From contig CAZBKM010000004.1 in assembly GCA_964492485.1 (NCBI GenBank), forward strand, positions 62,001 to 126,000: 64,000 nt of DNA, given 5' to 3'. Below, piece by piece: positions 52,400 to 60,919 of the stretch. Made by a program: the position numbers and the translations under genes. Source of the DNA: UBA5336 sp964492485 (GTDB lineage Bacteria; Pseudomonadota; Alphaproteobacteria; Caulobacterales; Hyphomonadaceae). The notes under the pieces were generated by a model. The model did not search any database and was not told the DNA's origin. It saw only the letters and a list, made by a program, of their open reading frames with translations. Position 1 is the first letter of the stretch; each line of letters begins with the position of its first letter.

Positions 52400-53646
52400 C
52401 CACGCCTTCGCCTGAGGTCGCAGCCGCTCTGGCGGCCTTCGAGCACCGCTACCCCCGAACCATCGAATTGTCGCTGGGCAGGATTCTGTCCCTTCTCGAC
52501 CGGATGGGACGCCCGCAGGATCGGCTGCCCCCGACCATTCATGTGGCCGGGACCAATGGGAAGGGCTCCACCTGCGCCTTCATCCGGGCCATGGCGGAAG
52601 CGGCCGGCCAGCGCGTACACGTGTTTTCCTCGCCGCACCTCGTGCGCTTCAACGAACGGATCCGCCTGGCCGGCCGTCTGATTTCGGACGCCGACCTCGT
52701 GGATGTGCTGACGCGCACCCGAGAGGCACTGGGCGAGGGCGAGATCACCCATTTCGAGGCGACGACAGCGGCGGCCCTGCTGGCGTTCAGCGAACGACCG
52801 GCCGACCTGCTCGTCCTCGAAGTAGGGCTGGGCGGACGATATGACGCGACCAATGTGATCGAGGCGCCCGACATCGCCGTCATTACCCCGGTCGATTACG
52901 ATCACAAGCAGTTCCTCGGCGACGACCTGGCCGGGATCGCGGGCGAAAAGGCCGGGATCATCAAGGCCGGTCGGCCCGTCGTCTCGGCGGTTCAGGCACC
53001 CGTCGTTGCGGAGGCCATTGCGGCGCAGGCCGCCGCGCTGGACGCGCCGTTGCGTGTGCTGTCCGCCGCCGACAGGGCGATGATCGATCCGCCATTGGCG
53101 CTGAAGGGCGCTCACCAGCTCGCCAATGCCGCCCTTGCCGCACTGGCGCTCCGGGTCCGCAGCGGCAACACCTTCCCGCTGGAAGCCATTCAGGTCGGCG
53201 TGCGCACGGCAAGCTGGCCCGCACGGATGCAAAAGCTGGCCCGCGGACCGCTGACCGAACGCGCAGGCGAGACCGACGTTTGGTTGGATGGCGGACACAA
53301 TCCGCACGCCGCGCGGGCCGTTGCGGCACTCCTGGAGGACATGCCAGGCCGGGTCGCACTGGTCTGCGCCATGATGGCGAGCAAGGATGCCCGCGGCTTC
53401 CTGGCCGCCTTCTCACGCCTGGGGCCGCGCGTCTTCTGCGCGCCGAACGCCGAGGGGCATGAGGGCGCGCCGCCCGTCAGGCTGGCTGAGGACGCCCGCG
53501 CGGTCGGCCTGGAGGCCGAGGCCCATGACAGTTTCGAGGCCGCTTTCGACGCGGCGGTTGCGAGCCAGCCGGACCAGATCCTGATCTGTGGGTCCCTCTA
53601 TCTGGCCGGCGACGTTCTGGCGCTGAACGGTGAAGCGCCAGCTTGA
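52396..53646 (+). CDS. folC: Folylpolyglutamate synthase / dihydrofolate synthase
   Basis: 416 residues, TTG start overlapping the accD stop (TTGA). IHVAGTNGKGSTCAFIRAM is the Mur-ligase-type ATP loop; FSSPHLVRFNERIRL, LLVLEVGLGGRYDATNV and WLDGGHNPHAARA are further blocks. It adds glutamate to dihydropteroate and folates. Last gene of the trp-acc-fol run, and functionally relevant to the folate-dependent methionine operon at the other end of the window. Confidence 0.96.
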   Translation: MTTPSPEVAAALAAFEHRYPRTIELSLGRILSLLDRMGRPQDRLPPTIHVAGTNGKGSTCAFIRAMAEAAGQRVHVFSSPHLVRFNERIRLAGRLISDADLVDVLTRTREALGEGEITHFEATTAAALLAFSERPADLLVLEVGLGGRYDATNVIEAPDIAVITPVDYDHKQFLGDDLAGIAGEKAGIIKAGRPVVSAVQAPVVAEAIAAQAAALDAPLRVLSAADRAMIDPPLALKGAHQLANAALAALALRVRSGNTFPLEAIQVGVRTASWPARMQKLARGPLTERAGETDVWLDGGHNPHAARAVAALLEDMPGRVALVCAMMASKDARGFLAAFSRLGPRVFCAPNAEGHEGAPPVRLAEDARAVGLEAEAHDSFEAAFDAAVASQPDQILICGSLYLAGDVLALNGEAPA

Positions 53647-53666
53647 TGCGGGGATCGGGCCGCATC
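53645..53666 (+). terminator. Hairpin at the end of folC
   Basis: GATGCGG (53645-53651) pairs with CCGCATC (53660-53666) around eight bases, starting inside the folC stop codon. No T-tract follows, so termination is uncertain. Confidence 0.35.
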
Positions 53667-53715
53667 CGCAAGAAGCGGGTCGCGCTCGCATCCGGCCGCT
53701 GACAGACTGCCCGAC

Positions 53716-54618
53716 ATGACCCGGACCACTGCCCTCCCCGCGCCCCTGGATGACCGCGCCGCCGCCTACGCCCGCATGGCCAGGGCTCTGGCGTATCTTG
53801 GTGACACCTGGCAGGCGAGGCCCGATCTGGCCACCTGCGCCCGCGCGATGGGCCTGTCTCCCTATCATTTCCAGCGCGAGTTCAGCCGCTGGGCCGGACT
53901 GAGCCCGCGGCAGTACCAGGGTGCCTTGGCGCATGGTCTGGCCGGAGAGGCATTGCGCGATGGGGCGAATGTCCTGGAAGCTGCCGACATGGCCGGCCTC
54001 ACCGGCGGAGCCCGGTTGCACGACCTGTTCATCGCCCATGAGGCCCTCACCCCTGGCGAAGCGGCCCGGGGCGGGCAAGGCGCGACGCTGCGCCTGGGCC
54101 GGGCGCCCACACCCTTCGGTCTGGGCGCCTGGCTTCTCTCGGACCGGGGGCTCGTGGCACTGGGGTTCATAGACCCTCAAGCGGGCCGGTGCGGGGAGGC
54201 CACGGCGTTCGAGGACCTGACCCGCCGTTACCCTGGCGCCCGGATCCTGCGCGACGATGGCGCCGCCGAGCGGCTCGCCCGTCAGGTGTTCGAGGAGGGT
54301 GAGCCGCTCCCGGTCGCACTGTACGGGACCCCCTTCCGTCGACAGATCTGGCGGGCACTCCTGTCCATTCCCCCTGGCGAGACGGCAAGCTATGGCGAGG
54401 TGGCGGCCCGCGCGGGCCACCCGCGCGCGGCGCGTGCAGCAGGCGCGGCAATAGGCGCAAATCCGCTGAGCTGGTTCATTCCCTGTCACAGGGCCTTGGC
54501 CGCGGATGGCCGGCTGCATAATTACCATTGGGGTGTGGACCGGAAACGCGCGATGCTGGCTTACGAAGCGATCCATACCGCCAGGCCCGAGCCAACCGCC
54601 CGGGAAGGGAGCCCATGA
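53716..54618 (+). CDS. AraC-domain / O6-methylguanine-DNA methyltransferase fusion (Ada-like, no N-terminal Cys domain)
   Basis: 300 residues. Residues about 20-115 form an AraC helix-turn-helix pair (LATCARAMGLSPYHFQREFSRWAGLSPRQYQ). Residues about 130-290 form the Ogt/MGMT domain: YGTPFRRQIWRALLSIPPGETASYGEVA and the suicidal Cys257 in FIPCHRALAADGRLHNYHWG. The Ada N-terminal zinc/phosphotriester-repair domain is missing, so methylation sensing by that route is absent. It should repair O6-alkylguanine and may regulate its own gene. First of three overlapping genes (ATGA with the next). Confidence 0.92.
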   Translation: MTRTTALPAPLDDRAAAYARMARALAYLGDTWQARPDLATCARAMGLSPYHFQREFSRWAGLSPRQYQGALAHGLAGEALRDGANVLEAADMAGLTGGARLHDLFIAHEALTPGEAARGGQGATLRLGRAPTPFGLGAWLLSDRGLVALGFIDPQAGRCGEATAFEDLTRRYPGARILRDDGAAERLARQVFEEGEPLPVALYGTPFRRQIWRALLSIPPGETASYGEVAARAGHPRAARAAGAAIGANPLSWFIPCHRALAADGRLHNYHWGVDRKRAMLAYEAIHTARPEPTAREGSP

Positions 54619-55103
54619 ACCAGGACGTCCTGATCCAGCCCACCACCATCCTGACCGTTCTGGGCGTGGCATTCGGTCTGTGGGCCGGCGTGATCGCCTA
54701 CCGCGTCTACCAGGCGCGGCGGCAGGTCGGTCCCGTCTACACGGCCTTGCGCGAACGCGGCGAGTTGGCCGGACATGTGGGCGAGCCGGCGTTTCGCCGC
54801 GCCTATCTCGCCGCCGAAGGTCCGCGCGGCGGCATTTACACGCTGGTCTGTGCCCTTCTGTGTACGGTGGCCATACCGCCGATGATGGCGGTGTTTTCCC
54901 AGGTTTGGCATGAGATCTGGCTGATGACCGGCCGGTTCCAGCCTGCGGCACGCGGCACGCTCGTCTACACGTTTTCCCTTTTCCTGATGTCCATGGGGAT
55001 CATGATCACCGTGCTGTGGGTCGGGCTGCGGCGGTACTACATGCGTCGCCCGAAGGATCTGCGACGCGCGGTCAGGGATCTGAACGAAGGACTTGAACCA
55101 TGA
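54615..55103 (+). CDS. Small membrane protein between ada-like gene and gloA, function unknown
   Basis: 162 residues, ATG at 54615 overlapping the previous stop. Hydrophobic segments lie at about 10-28 (TILTVLGVAFGLWAGVIAY), 74-92 (YTLVCALLCTVAIPPMMAV) and 115-138, giving three membrane helices, with a basic C-terminus (GLRRYYMRRPKDLRRA). No family recognised. Its stop overlaps the gloA ATG (ATGA), so all three genes are translationally coupled. Confidence 0.75.
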   Translation: MNQDVLIQPTTILTVLGVAFGLWAGVIAYRVYQARRQVGPVYTALRERGELAGHVGEPAFRRAYLAAEGPRGGIYTLVCALLCTVAIPPMMAVFSQVWHEIWLMTGRFQPAARGTLVYTFSLFLMSMGIMITVLWVGLRRYYMRRPKDLRRAVRDLNEGLEP

Positions 55104-55570
55104 CGATCGAATATCTCCACACGATGGTGCGGGTCAGCGACATCGAAGAGTCGCTGCGTTTCTACCGCGATGGCCTTGGCCTGAAGGAAGTCCGCCGGGT
55201 CGACAATGAACAGGGCCGGTTCACACTGGTCTTCCTGACATCGCCGGCCGATGCGGAGCGTGCCAATGTGGACGGGTCGGAGAGGCCGCTCCCTCCTGGC
55301 CTGCCCATGATCGAGTTGACCTACAACTGGGATCCCGAACCCTATGACGGCGGCCGCAATTTTGGCCACCTCGCCTACCGGGTGAGCGATATCTACGCCG
55401 CAGTCGAGCACCTGGCCGACATGGGCGTGACCATCAACCGGCCGCCGCGCGATGGGCGGATGGCTTTCGTTCGCTCTCCCGACGGGATTTCGATCGAACT
55501 CCTGCAGGCCGGCGATCCGCTGCCTCCGAAGGAGCCCTGGGCGAGTGCCGAGAACATCGGGACCTGGTAG
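55100..55570 (+). CDS. gloA: Lactoylglutathione lyase (glyoxalase I)
   Basis: 156 residues. The metal ligands of glyoxalase I are visible in order: His7 in YLHTMVRV, Glu in MIELTYNW, His in NFGHLAYRV and Glu in ISIELLQAG. It converts the methylglyoxal-glutathione hemithioacetal to S-lactoylglutathione. Coupled to the upstream membrane-protein gene. Confidence 0.95.
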   Translation: MTIEYLHTMVRVSDIEESLRFYRDGLGLKEVRRVDNEQGRFTLVFLTSPADAERANVDGSERPLPPGLPMIELTYNWDPEPYDGGRNFGHLAYRVSDIYAAVEHLADMGVTINRPPRDGRMAFVRSPDGISIELLQAGDPLPPKEPWASAENIGTW

Positions 55571-55588
55571 GCGCGGGCGCCTGCGCGG

Positions 55589-56332
55589 TCAGGACAGGCT
55601 GAGGCCACCATCCACCACCAGGGTCTGGCCGCAGACATAGGCCGCCAGCGGAGAGGCCAGGAACAGCGCGGCGCCGGCCATGTCGTCGGGCGTGCCCATG
55701 CGTCCCTGGGGGATGGCGCGGAGCGACGCCTCCAGCCGTTTGGGGTTTTCCGTGGTCACCGCGGTCAGTTTCGTGGCCACCAGGCCAGGCGCGATGCCGT
55801 TCACACGAATACCCTCGCTGGCCCAGGCGGCACCGAGCGTCTTCACGAGGCCCACGGCGCCGTGCTTGGAAGCACTGTAGGCCGGATTGCCCACCGTTGC
55901 ATTGAAGCCGGCCACGGAACTGATCACGATCATGGCACCGCCGGCCCTTGCCAGGGCCTCGTGAAAGGCCCGCGCGCAAGCCATGACGGAGTTCAGGTTC
56001 ACGTCGATCACGCGGTCCCACCCCTCACGATCGAACTCGCCCCGCTTGTAGACGACCGTCCCCTGGCTGCACACCAGGACGTCGAGTGTTTCGAAAGGCG
56101 GGGTCCATGCGGCCACGGCGTCCATATCGGCCACATCCACCTGGCTATAGTGCAACCCGGTCAGATCGCTGCCGGCCTCGGCGCCATAGGCCGAAGCCGA
56201 TGGGCGCGTGCCCCAGACATGTACCTCCGCCCCGCGCGCCCGGAACGCCTGGGCGATGCCCTTGCCGATGCCGGAGGACCCGCCCACGACGAGGACGGTC
56301 CGGCCAGTGAAGTCGAGCGGATCGCTGGACAT
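55589..56332 (-). CDS. Short-chain dehydrogenase/reductase (SDR)
   Basis: 247 residues from the ATG at 56332, eight bases after GGGAG; a GTG at 56359 overlapping the neighbour's stop would add nine residues. NADP-type loop LVVGGSSGIGKGIAQAF, VCSQG (a variant of NNAG), SSVAGFNATVGNPAYSASKHG with catalytic Ser, Tyr and Lys, and VDGGLSL at the C-terminus. Substrate unknown. Coupled to the SDR gene upstream. Confidence 0.9.
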   Translation of the reverse strand: MSSDPLDFTGRTVLVVGGSSGIGKGIAQAFRARGAEVHVWGTRPSASAYGAEAGSDLTGLHYSQVDVADMDAVAAWTPPFETLDVLVCSQGTVVYKRGEFDREGWDRVIDVNLNSVMACARAFHEALARAGGAMIVISSVAGFNATVGNPAYSASKHGAVGLVKTLGAAWASEGIRVNGIAPGLVATKLTAVTTENPKRLEASLRAIPQGRMGTPDDMAGAALFLASPLAAYVCGQTLVVDGGLSLS

Positions 56333-56355
56333 GGACAGGTCTCCCCCGGTCATCG

Positions 56356-57141
56356 TCACGCGTTACGGATGGTCAGTCCGCCATCGACAGGTATGGCAAC
56401 GCCGGTGAGGAAACTGGCGGCGGGAAGCACCACCGACAGGGTTATGTTTGCGACCTCTTCGGGAAGACCGTAACGGCGCAGTGCCGTGCGACGGCGGCCA
56501 TAGACCTCCTTGTGCTCCTCGGGGATCGCCGCGGTAATCCCGGTATGGATCGGTCCGGGACAGATGCAGTTGACCGTGATGCCCTCCTTGCCAAGGTCGA
56601 CGGCCAGAGCCCGGGTAAGGCCGATGACGCCGTGCTTGGCGGCAACATAGGGCGAGTTGCGGCCGGTGGCGCCCAGCCCTTCGGTGGACGCGACGTTGAC
56701 GATACGCGCGGCGTCGCTCTGGCGCAGATGCGGCAGGGCCGCGCGGATCAGGCGCTGATGGCTTGTCAGCATCACCTCCAGGCTCCGCGCCCAGCTCACC
56801 TCGTAGGAATCCTCCTGGTCGATCTCGGCCGGAAGGGCGAAACCGGCATTGTTGACCACGATGTCGAGCCGTCCGAAGGCCGCTGCCGCCTCGGCCACCA
56901 CGGTGCGGATCCGGTCGGCATCCGATACGTCCAATGCCCAGGCTCGCGCGGTTCGGTAGCCGGCGGCCTCGATCTCGGCCACCACGGCGTCGCAGGCCCC
57001 CTGATCCAGGTCCGTGACCGCCACATGCGCCCCCTCGCGGGCGAAGAGATGCGCGGTCGCCCGGCCCATCCCGCTGGCGGCCCCCGTCACGATGGCCGCG
57101 CGCCCCGCGATCGAGCGGTCAAGTTCCCGATAGGCGTCCAT
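56356..57141 (-). CDS. Short-chain dehydrogenase/reductase (SDR)
   Basis: 261 residues. Classical SDR: AAIVTGAASGMGRATAHLFA, VTDLD after strand two, VNNAGFALPAEID, NVASTEGLGATGRNSPYVAAKHG with catalytic Tyr and Lys, and PVDGGLTIRNA. An Asp in VTDLD suggests preference for NAD(H). GGGAGGAG lies seven bases before the ATG, so this is probably the first gene of the two-SDR operon. Substrate unknown. Confidence 0.92.
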   Translation of the reverse strand: MDAYRELDRSIAGRAAIVTGAASGMGRATAHLFAREGAHVAVTDLDQGACDAVVAEIEAAGYRTARAWALDVSDADRIRTVVAEAAAAFGRLDIVVNNAGFALPAEIDQEDSYEVSWARSLEVMLTSHQRLIRAALPHLRQSDAARIVNVASTEGLGATGRNSPYVAAKHGVIGLTRALAVDLGKEGITVNCICPGPIHTGITAAIPEEHKEVYGRRRTALRRYGLPEEVANITLSVVLPAASFLTGVAIPVDGGLTIRNA

Positions 57142-57236
57142 GCCCCGTCTCCTCCCTATCGTACTTTTTTACAGGTTAGGACTGTCCAGGCCGAAAGGGA
57201 AAGGGCTCGCGTTGCGTCAGCTCCGGTTGGTGCCAC

Positions 57237-58199
57237 TCAGACCCGGGCCGGCGCGGTGCGGAGCATGTCGTCAAAATAGGCGATGGTGCGTGTCAGCCCC
57301 TCGCGCAGAGCCACCGTCGGAGCCCAGCCAAGAACGTCGTGGGCCTTCGTGATGTCGGGGCGTCGCTGGCGCGGATCGTCGGCGGGGAGCGGCTTGTGCA
57401 CCAGCTCCGATGCGGAACCTGTCAGATCGATGATGGTCTCGGCCAGTTCGCGGATGGTGAACTCGCCGGGGTTGCCGAGATTGATCGGCCCCGTCACGTC
57501 GCCCGGCGTCGACATCAGGGCGATGAGGCCTTCGACCAGGTCGTCCACATAGCAGAAGCTGCGTGTCTGCTGGCCGTCGCCGTAGAGCGTGATCGGTTCA
57601 CCCCGCAGCGCCTGGACGATGAAGTTCGACACCACGCGCCCGTCATTTGGGTGCATCCGTGGGCCGTAGGTGTTGAAGATGCGCGCCACCTTGATGGCGA
57701 CGCCGTGCTGGCGATGGTAGTCGAAACACAGGGTTTCCGCGCAGCGCTTGCCCTCGTCATAACAGGCGCGTGGTCCCAGCGGGTTGACGTTGCCCCAATA
57801 GGATTCCGGCTGCGGATGGACTTCCGGATCGCCGTAGACCTCGCTGGTTGACGCCTGCAGGATCCTCGCCTTGGTCCGCTTGGCAAGGCCGAGCATGTTG
57901 ATGGCCCCATGGACGGACGTCTTGGTCGTCTGGACCGGGTCGAACTGATAGTGCACCGGACTGGCCGGGCAGGCCATGTTGTAGATCTGGTCCACCTCGA
58001 CATAGAGCGGCATCGTCACGTCGTGACGCATCAGCTCGAAGCGCGGATTGGGCAGGAGGTGCCCGACATTGGTGCGGGTGCCAGTGAAGAAGTTGTCGAC
58101 GCAGAGCACTTCCGCGCCAGCCTCCAGAAGGCGTTCACACAGGAAAGAGCCGATGAAGCCGGCGCCCCCCGTGACCAGGATCCGTGGTGCGAGATGCAT
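57237..58199 (-). CDS. UDP-glucuronate decarboxylase (UDP-xylose synthase)
   Basis: 320 residues. Extended SDR: ILVTGGAGFIGSFLCERLLE, DNFFTGTRTNVGHL, YNMACPASPVHYQFDPVQT (the UXS signature), STSEVYGDPEVHPQPESYWG, YDEGKRCAETL with the YxxxK pair, and RIFNTYGPRMHPNDGRVVSNF. It decarboxylates UDP-glucuronate to UDP-xylose. Its ATG overlaps the stop of ugd (TGATG), so substrate and enzyme are made together. Confidence 0.93.
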   Translation of the reverse strand: MHLAPRILVTGGAGFIGSFLCERLLEAGAEVLCVDNFFTGTRTNVGHLLPNPRFELMRHDVTMPLYVEVDQIYNMACPASPVHYQFDPVQTTKTSVHGAINMLGLAKRTKARILQASTSEVYGDPEVHPQPESYWGNVNPLGPRACYDEGKRCAETLCFDYHRQHGVAIKVARIFNTYGPRMHPNDGRVVSNFIVQALRGEPITLYGDGQQTRSFCYVDDLVEGLIALMSTPGDVTGPINLGNPGEFTIRELAETIIDLTGSASELVHKPLPADDPRQRRPDITKAHDVLGWAPTVALREGLTRTIAYFDDMLRTAPARV

Positions 58200-59518
58200 C
58201 AGGTTTCAGCCTCCGGTGGGCGACCGATTGAGGTGTAGTCGAAGCCCCGCTTCGCCATATCCTTCGGGTCGTAGATGTTGCGCAGGTCGACGACCACGCG
58301 GCCCCGCATGGTCTCGTGAATCCGCTTCATGTCGAGCGCGCGGAACTGGTGCCACTCGGTTATGATGACGAGGGCATCCGCTCCCTCGAGCGCGTCCCAG
58401 GGTGTGTCGCAATAGGTCAGGTCAGGCATCAGCCTGCGCGCCTCGCCCATCGCTTCGGGGTCATAGGCCTTCACGGTCGCACCACGGGACTGCAGGGCTG
58501 GCAGGATGTCCAGCGACGGCGCCTCGCGCATGTCGTCCGTGTTCGGCTTGAAGGCGAGGCCCAGGGCGGCGATCGTCTTGCCCTCAAGCTGGCCGTCGAG
58601 CGCGTCGATGACCTTGTCGGCCATGGCGCGCTTGCGGCGATCATTCACCTCGATGACCGTATCGACAATGCGGACGGGACTGCCGGCCTCGTGTGCCGTG
58701 CGGGTGAGCGCGAGCGTGTCCTTGGGGAAGCAGGAGCCCCCATAACCGGGTCCGGCGTGCAGGAATTTCGATCCGATCCGCCCGTCAAGGCCGATCCCGC
58801 GCGAGACCTCCTGCACGTTTGCGCCGACGCGCTCGCACAGATCGGCAATTTCGTTGATGAAGGTGATCTTGACGGCGAGGAAGGCGTTGGCGGCGTACTT
58901 GATGAGCTCCGACGTCCGCCGCGCGGTGAAGAGGATCGGGGTCTCATTCAGGAACAGCGGCCGGTAGAGTTCCCGCATCACCTCCCGCGCCCGTTCGTCG
59001 TCGGTGCCGACGACGACACGGTCGGGGATCATGAAATCCTTGATGGCGGCACCCTCGCGCAGGAACTCCGGATTGGAGACGACCGCGAAATCGGCATCCG
59101 GGCGCACGCGGCGCACGATCGCCTCGACCTCGTCGCCCGTGCCGACAGGCACCGTTGATTTCGTGACGATCACGGTGAAACCGTCGATCAGCCCACCCAC
59201 CTCCTCGGCCGCAGCGTAGACATAGGAGAGATCCGCATGTCCGTCGCCACGCCGCGACGGGGTGCCGACCGCGATGAACACGGCGTCGGCTTCCGTGATC
59301 GCCGCCGCGGCTTGCGTGGTGAAGAAGAGCCGTTCTTCCTTGACGTTCTTGGCCACGAGATCGTCCAGGCCCGGCTCGAAGATCGGAATCTCGCCCCGGT
59401 TCAGGCGATCGATCTTCTCGGCGTCCTTGTCGACACATGTCACCACATGGCCGAAATCAGCAAAGCAGGCGCCGGAAACCAGACCCACATAACCTGTTCC
59501 AATGACCGCAACGCGCAT
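58199..59518 (-). CDS. ugd: UDP-glucose 6-dehydrogenase
   Basis: 439 residues. MRVAVIGTGYVGLVSGACFADFGH (NAD loop), FIAVGTPSRRGDGHADLSYV, SKFLHAGPGYGGSCFPKDTLALTR with the catalytic Cys, and LAFKPNTDDMREAPS are all present. It oxidises UDP-glucose to UDP-glucuronate with NAD. First gene of the two-gene operon with the UDP-xylose synthase, for a xylose- or glucuronate-containing surface polysaccharide (inference). Confidence 0.96.
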   Translation of the reverse strand: MRVAVIGTGYVGLVSGACFADFGHVVTCVDKDAEKIDRLNRGEIPIFEPGLDDLVAKNVKEERLFFTTQAAAAITEADAVFIAVGTPSRRGDGHADLSYVYAAAEEVGGLIDGFTVIVTKSTVPVGTGDEVEAIVRRVRPDADFAVVSNPEFLREGAAIKDFMIPDRVVVGTDDERAREVMRELYRPLFLNETPILFTARRTSELIKYAANAFLAVKITFINEIADLCERVGANVQEVSRGIGLDGRIGSKFLHAGPGYGGSCFPKDTLALTRTAHEAGSPVRIVDTVIEVNDRRKRAMADKVIDALDGQLEGKTIAALGLAFKPNTDDMREAPSLDILPALQSRGATVKAYDPEAMGEARRLMPDLTYCDTPWDALEGADALVIITEWHQFRALDMKRIHETMRGRVVVDLRNIYDPKDMAKRGFDYTSIGRPPEAET

Positions 59519-59792
59519 CCCGATAACTCCCTGTTGCGGCCTCCGCCGCCGGTACGACTGGGCGACGGTTGGGACGCCCCGGAGGAAAGGTCAAGTCCGC
59601 TGGACTGCGCCCTGCAATGCAAGCACGGGGCCAAGTATGCGGGGCTGAAGAAGCACCACCGCAAAAAGATGACTGAATATTTATAGTTGAAACCCTACCC
59701 AATTCTAAGTCAGCCGTGTCGGCGGATCGATCCGTCGACGGGGAGGCTTGCCGAATGCGCCTCCGCCAATCTGAAAGACTGGAGAGTGGACT

Positions 59793-60575
59793 ATGAAATC
59801 GTGGAAGCTTCTCGCCGCACTCGGCGCGTTCACAGGCATGTCCGGCATTGCCCAGGCCCAGGAATGGTATGCCGGGGGCTCGGTCGGCTATGTGCAGCAG
59901 AACGACAGCGAAAACTCCGGCAGCACCGGAGCCTTCACGACCGGCAACGGCGCGCCGGCGGTACCCTTCGGCACCGCGATCGCCGAGGGTACGTCCTATG
60001 GCTGGACCACGGAGTTCAGCGAGGGCTATGAACTCGCCGGCGAGTTCGGCGCGCGCTATGGCAACGGCCTGCGGTCGGGCATTGAGCTCGTCTACAACCA
60101 GTCGGACGTCGATACGCACCAGGGGGTCACGCTCGGCGGAGATCCGATCGGCACGGTGGACGCCGCCGTGCTCACGGGGTCCGAGACGCAGCTTGGCGCA
60201 ACGGTCGCCGACGTGGTCGCCGAGGGTCGCGGCGAGCTGTCGAACACCGGTCTGTTCGCGAACGTCTATTACGACTTCAATCGCGCCGGAAACGTCCAGC
60301 CCTATGTCGGCGGCGGCATCGGCTACATGTGGAGCGATGTCCAGTACGAACCCTCCGGCGTGGGCATCATCGACGACACCGAGTCCGGTTTCGCCTACCA
60401 GCTCAAGGCCGGCGGCACGCTGCGCGTGACCGATGCCTGGGAGGTCTATGGCGAGTATGCCTATCGCGCCAGCGAGGATGTCGAGCTCGACAACCAGCTC
60501 TTCCCGGGGTCTCTGGAGGTGGAGAACGAGCAGAACGTCTTCAGTATCGGAGCGCGCTACCGGTTCGGTGCCTGA
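59793..60575 (+). CDS. Outer-membrane beta-barrel protein (OmpA/OmpW-like porin family)
   Basis: 260 residues. A signal peptide ends at IAQAQ (about residue 22). The mature part alternates aromatic and glycine residues in probable strands: EWYAGGSVGYVQQ, YELAGEFGARYGNGLRSGIELVYN, TGLFANVYYDFN, VQPYVGGGIGYMWS, FAYQLKAGGTLRV, AWEVYGEYAYR and a final VFSIGARYRFGA, with the aromatic near the C-terminus used by the BAM machinery. Eight strands are likely. GGAG precedes the ATG. The 274-base upstream region holds a 12-base palindrome at 59723-59734 and a hairpin at 59742-59764 that would lie in the 5' untranslated region; I cannot place the promoter. Confidence 0.88.
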   Translation: MKSWKLLAALGAFTGMSGIAQAQEWYAGGSVGYVQQNDSENSGSTGAFTTGNGAPAVPFGTAIAEGTSYGWTTEFSEGYELAGEFGARYGNGLRSGIELVYNQSDVDTHQGVTLGGDPIGTVDAAVLTGSETQLGATVADVVAEGRGELSNTGLFANVYYDFNRAGNVQPYVGGGIGYMWSDVQYEPSGVGIIDDTESGFAYQLKAGGTLRVTDAWEVYGEYAYRASEDVELDNQLFPGSLEVENEQNVFSIGARYRFGA

Positions 60576-60648
60576 GCGGCACGGTCCGGACTGGCGAGAC
60601 CCATTCCGGCAAGACCGCAAAGGGTCTCGCCCGTTCAGGGCGGAACGA

Positions 60649-60679
60649 AGCCCCTTGCGCGCCCGCGCGAGGGGCTTTA
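60649..60679 (+). terminator. Rho-independent terminator after the outer-membrane protein gene
   Basis: AGCCCCTTGCGC (from 60649) pairs with GCGCGAGGGGCT (to 60676) with one G-T wobble, followed by TTTAT. Strong stem, 73 bases after the stop and 29 bases before the tRNA gene. Confidence 0.8.
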
Positions 60680-60707
60680 TGTCCGCCGAACCTGTCGCCA
60701 CCGGCAT

Positions 60708-60783
<76 letters not shown>

Positions 60784-60868
60784 TTTCACGCAGTGGGCAT
60801 CGCCGGGCGACCTGGCACATCCTTACGTCAATCGGGGGCATTGAAGATGCGCTATGTTCTTGTTTTTG

Positions 60869-60913
60869 CGCATTTTCTTAACGCGAACCGATGCCCACTT
60901 CGCTCGAAGATGC
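60869..60913 (-). repeat. Dispersed intergenic repeat, copy C, just after the glutamine amidotransferase stop codon
   Basis: On the minus strand it reads GCATCTTCGAGCGAAGTGGG followed by CATCGGTTCGCGTTAAG and AAAATGC. The outer GCATCTTC/GAAAATGC and inner GCGAA/TTCGC arms pair. It begins six bases after the stop of the minus-strand gene at 60920, in the same sense as the other two copies relative to their genes. Confidence 0.7.
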
Positions 60914-60919
60914 CATAGC

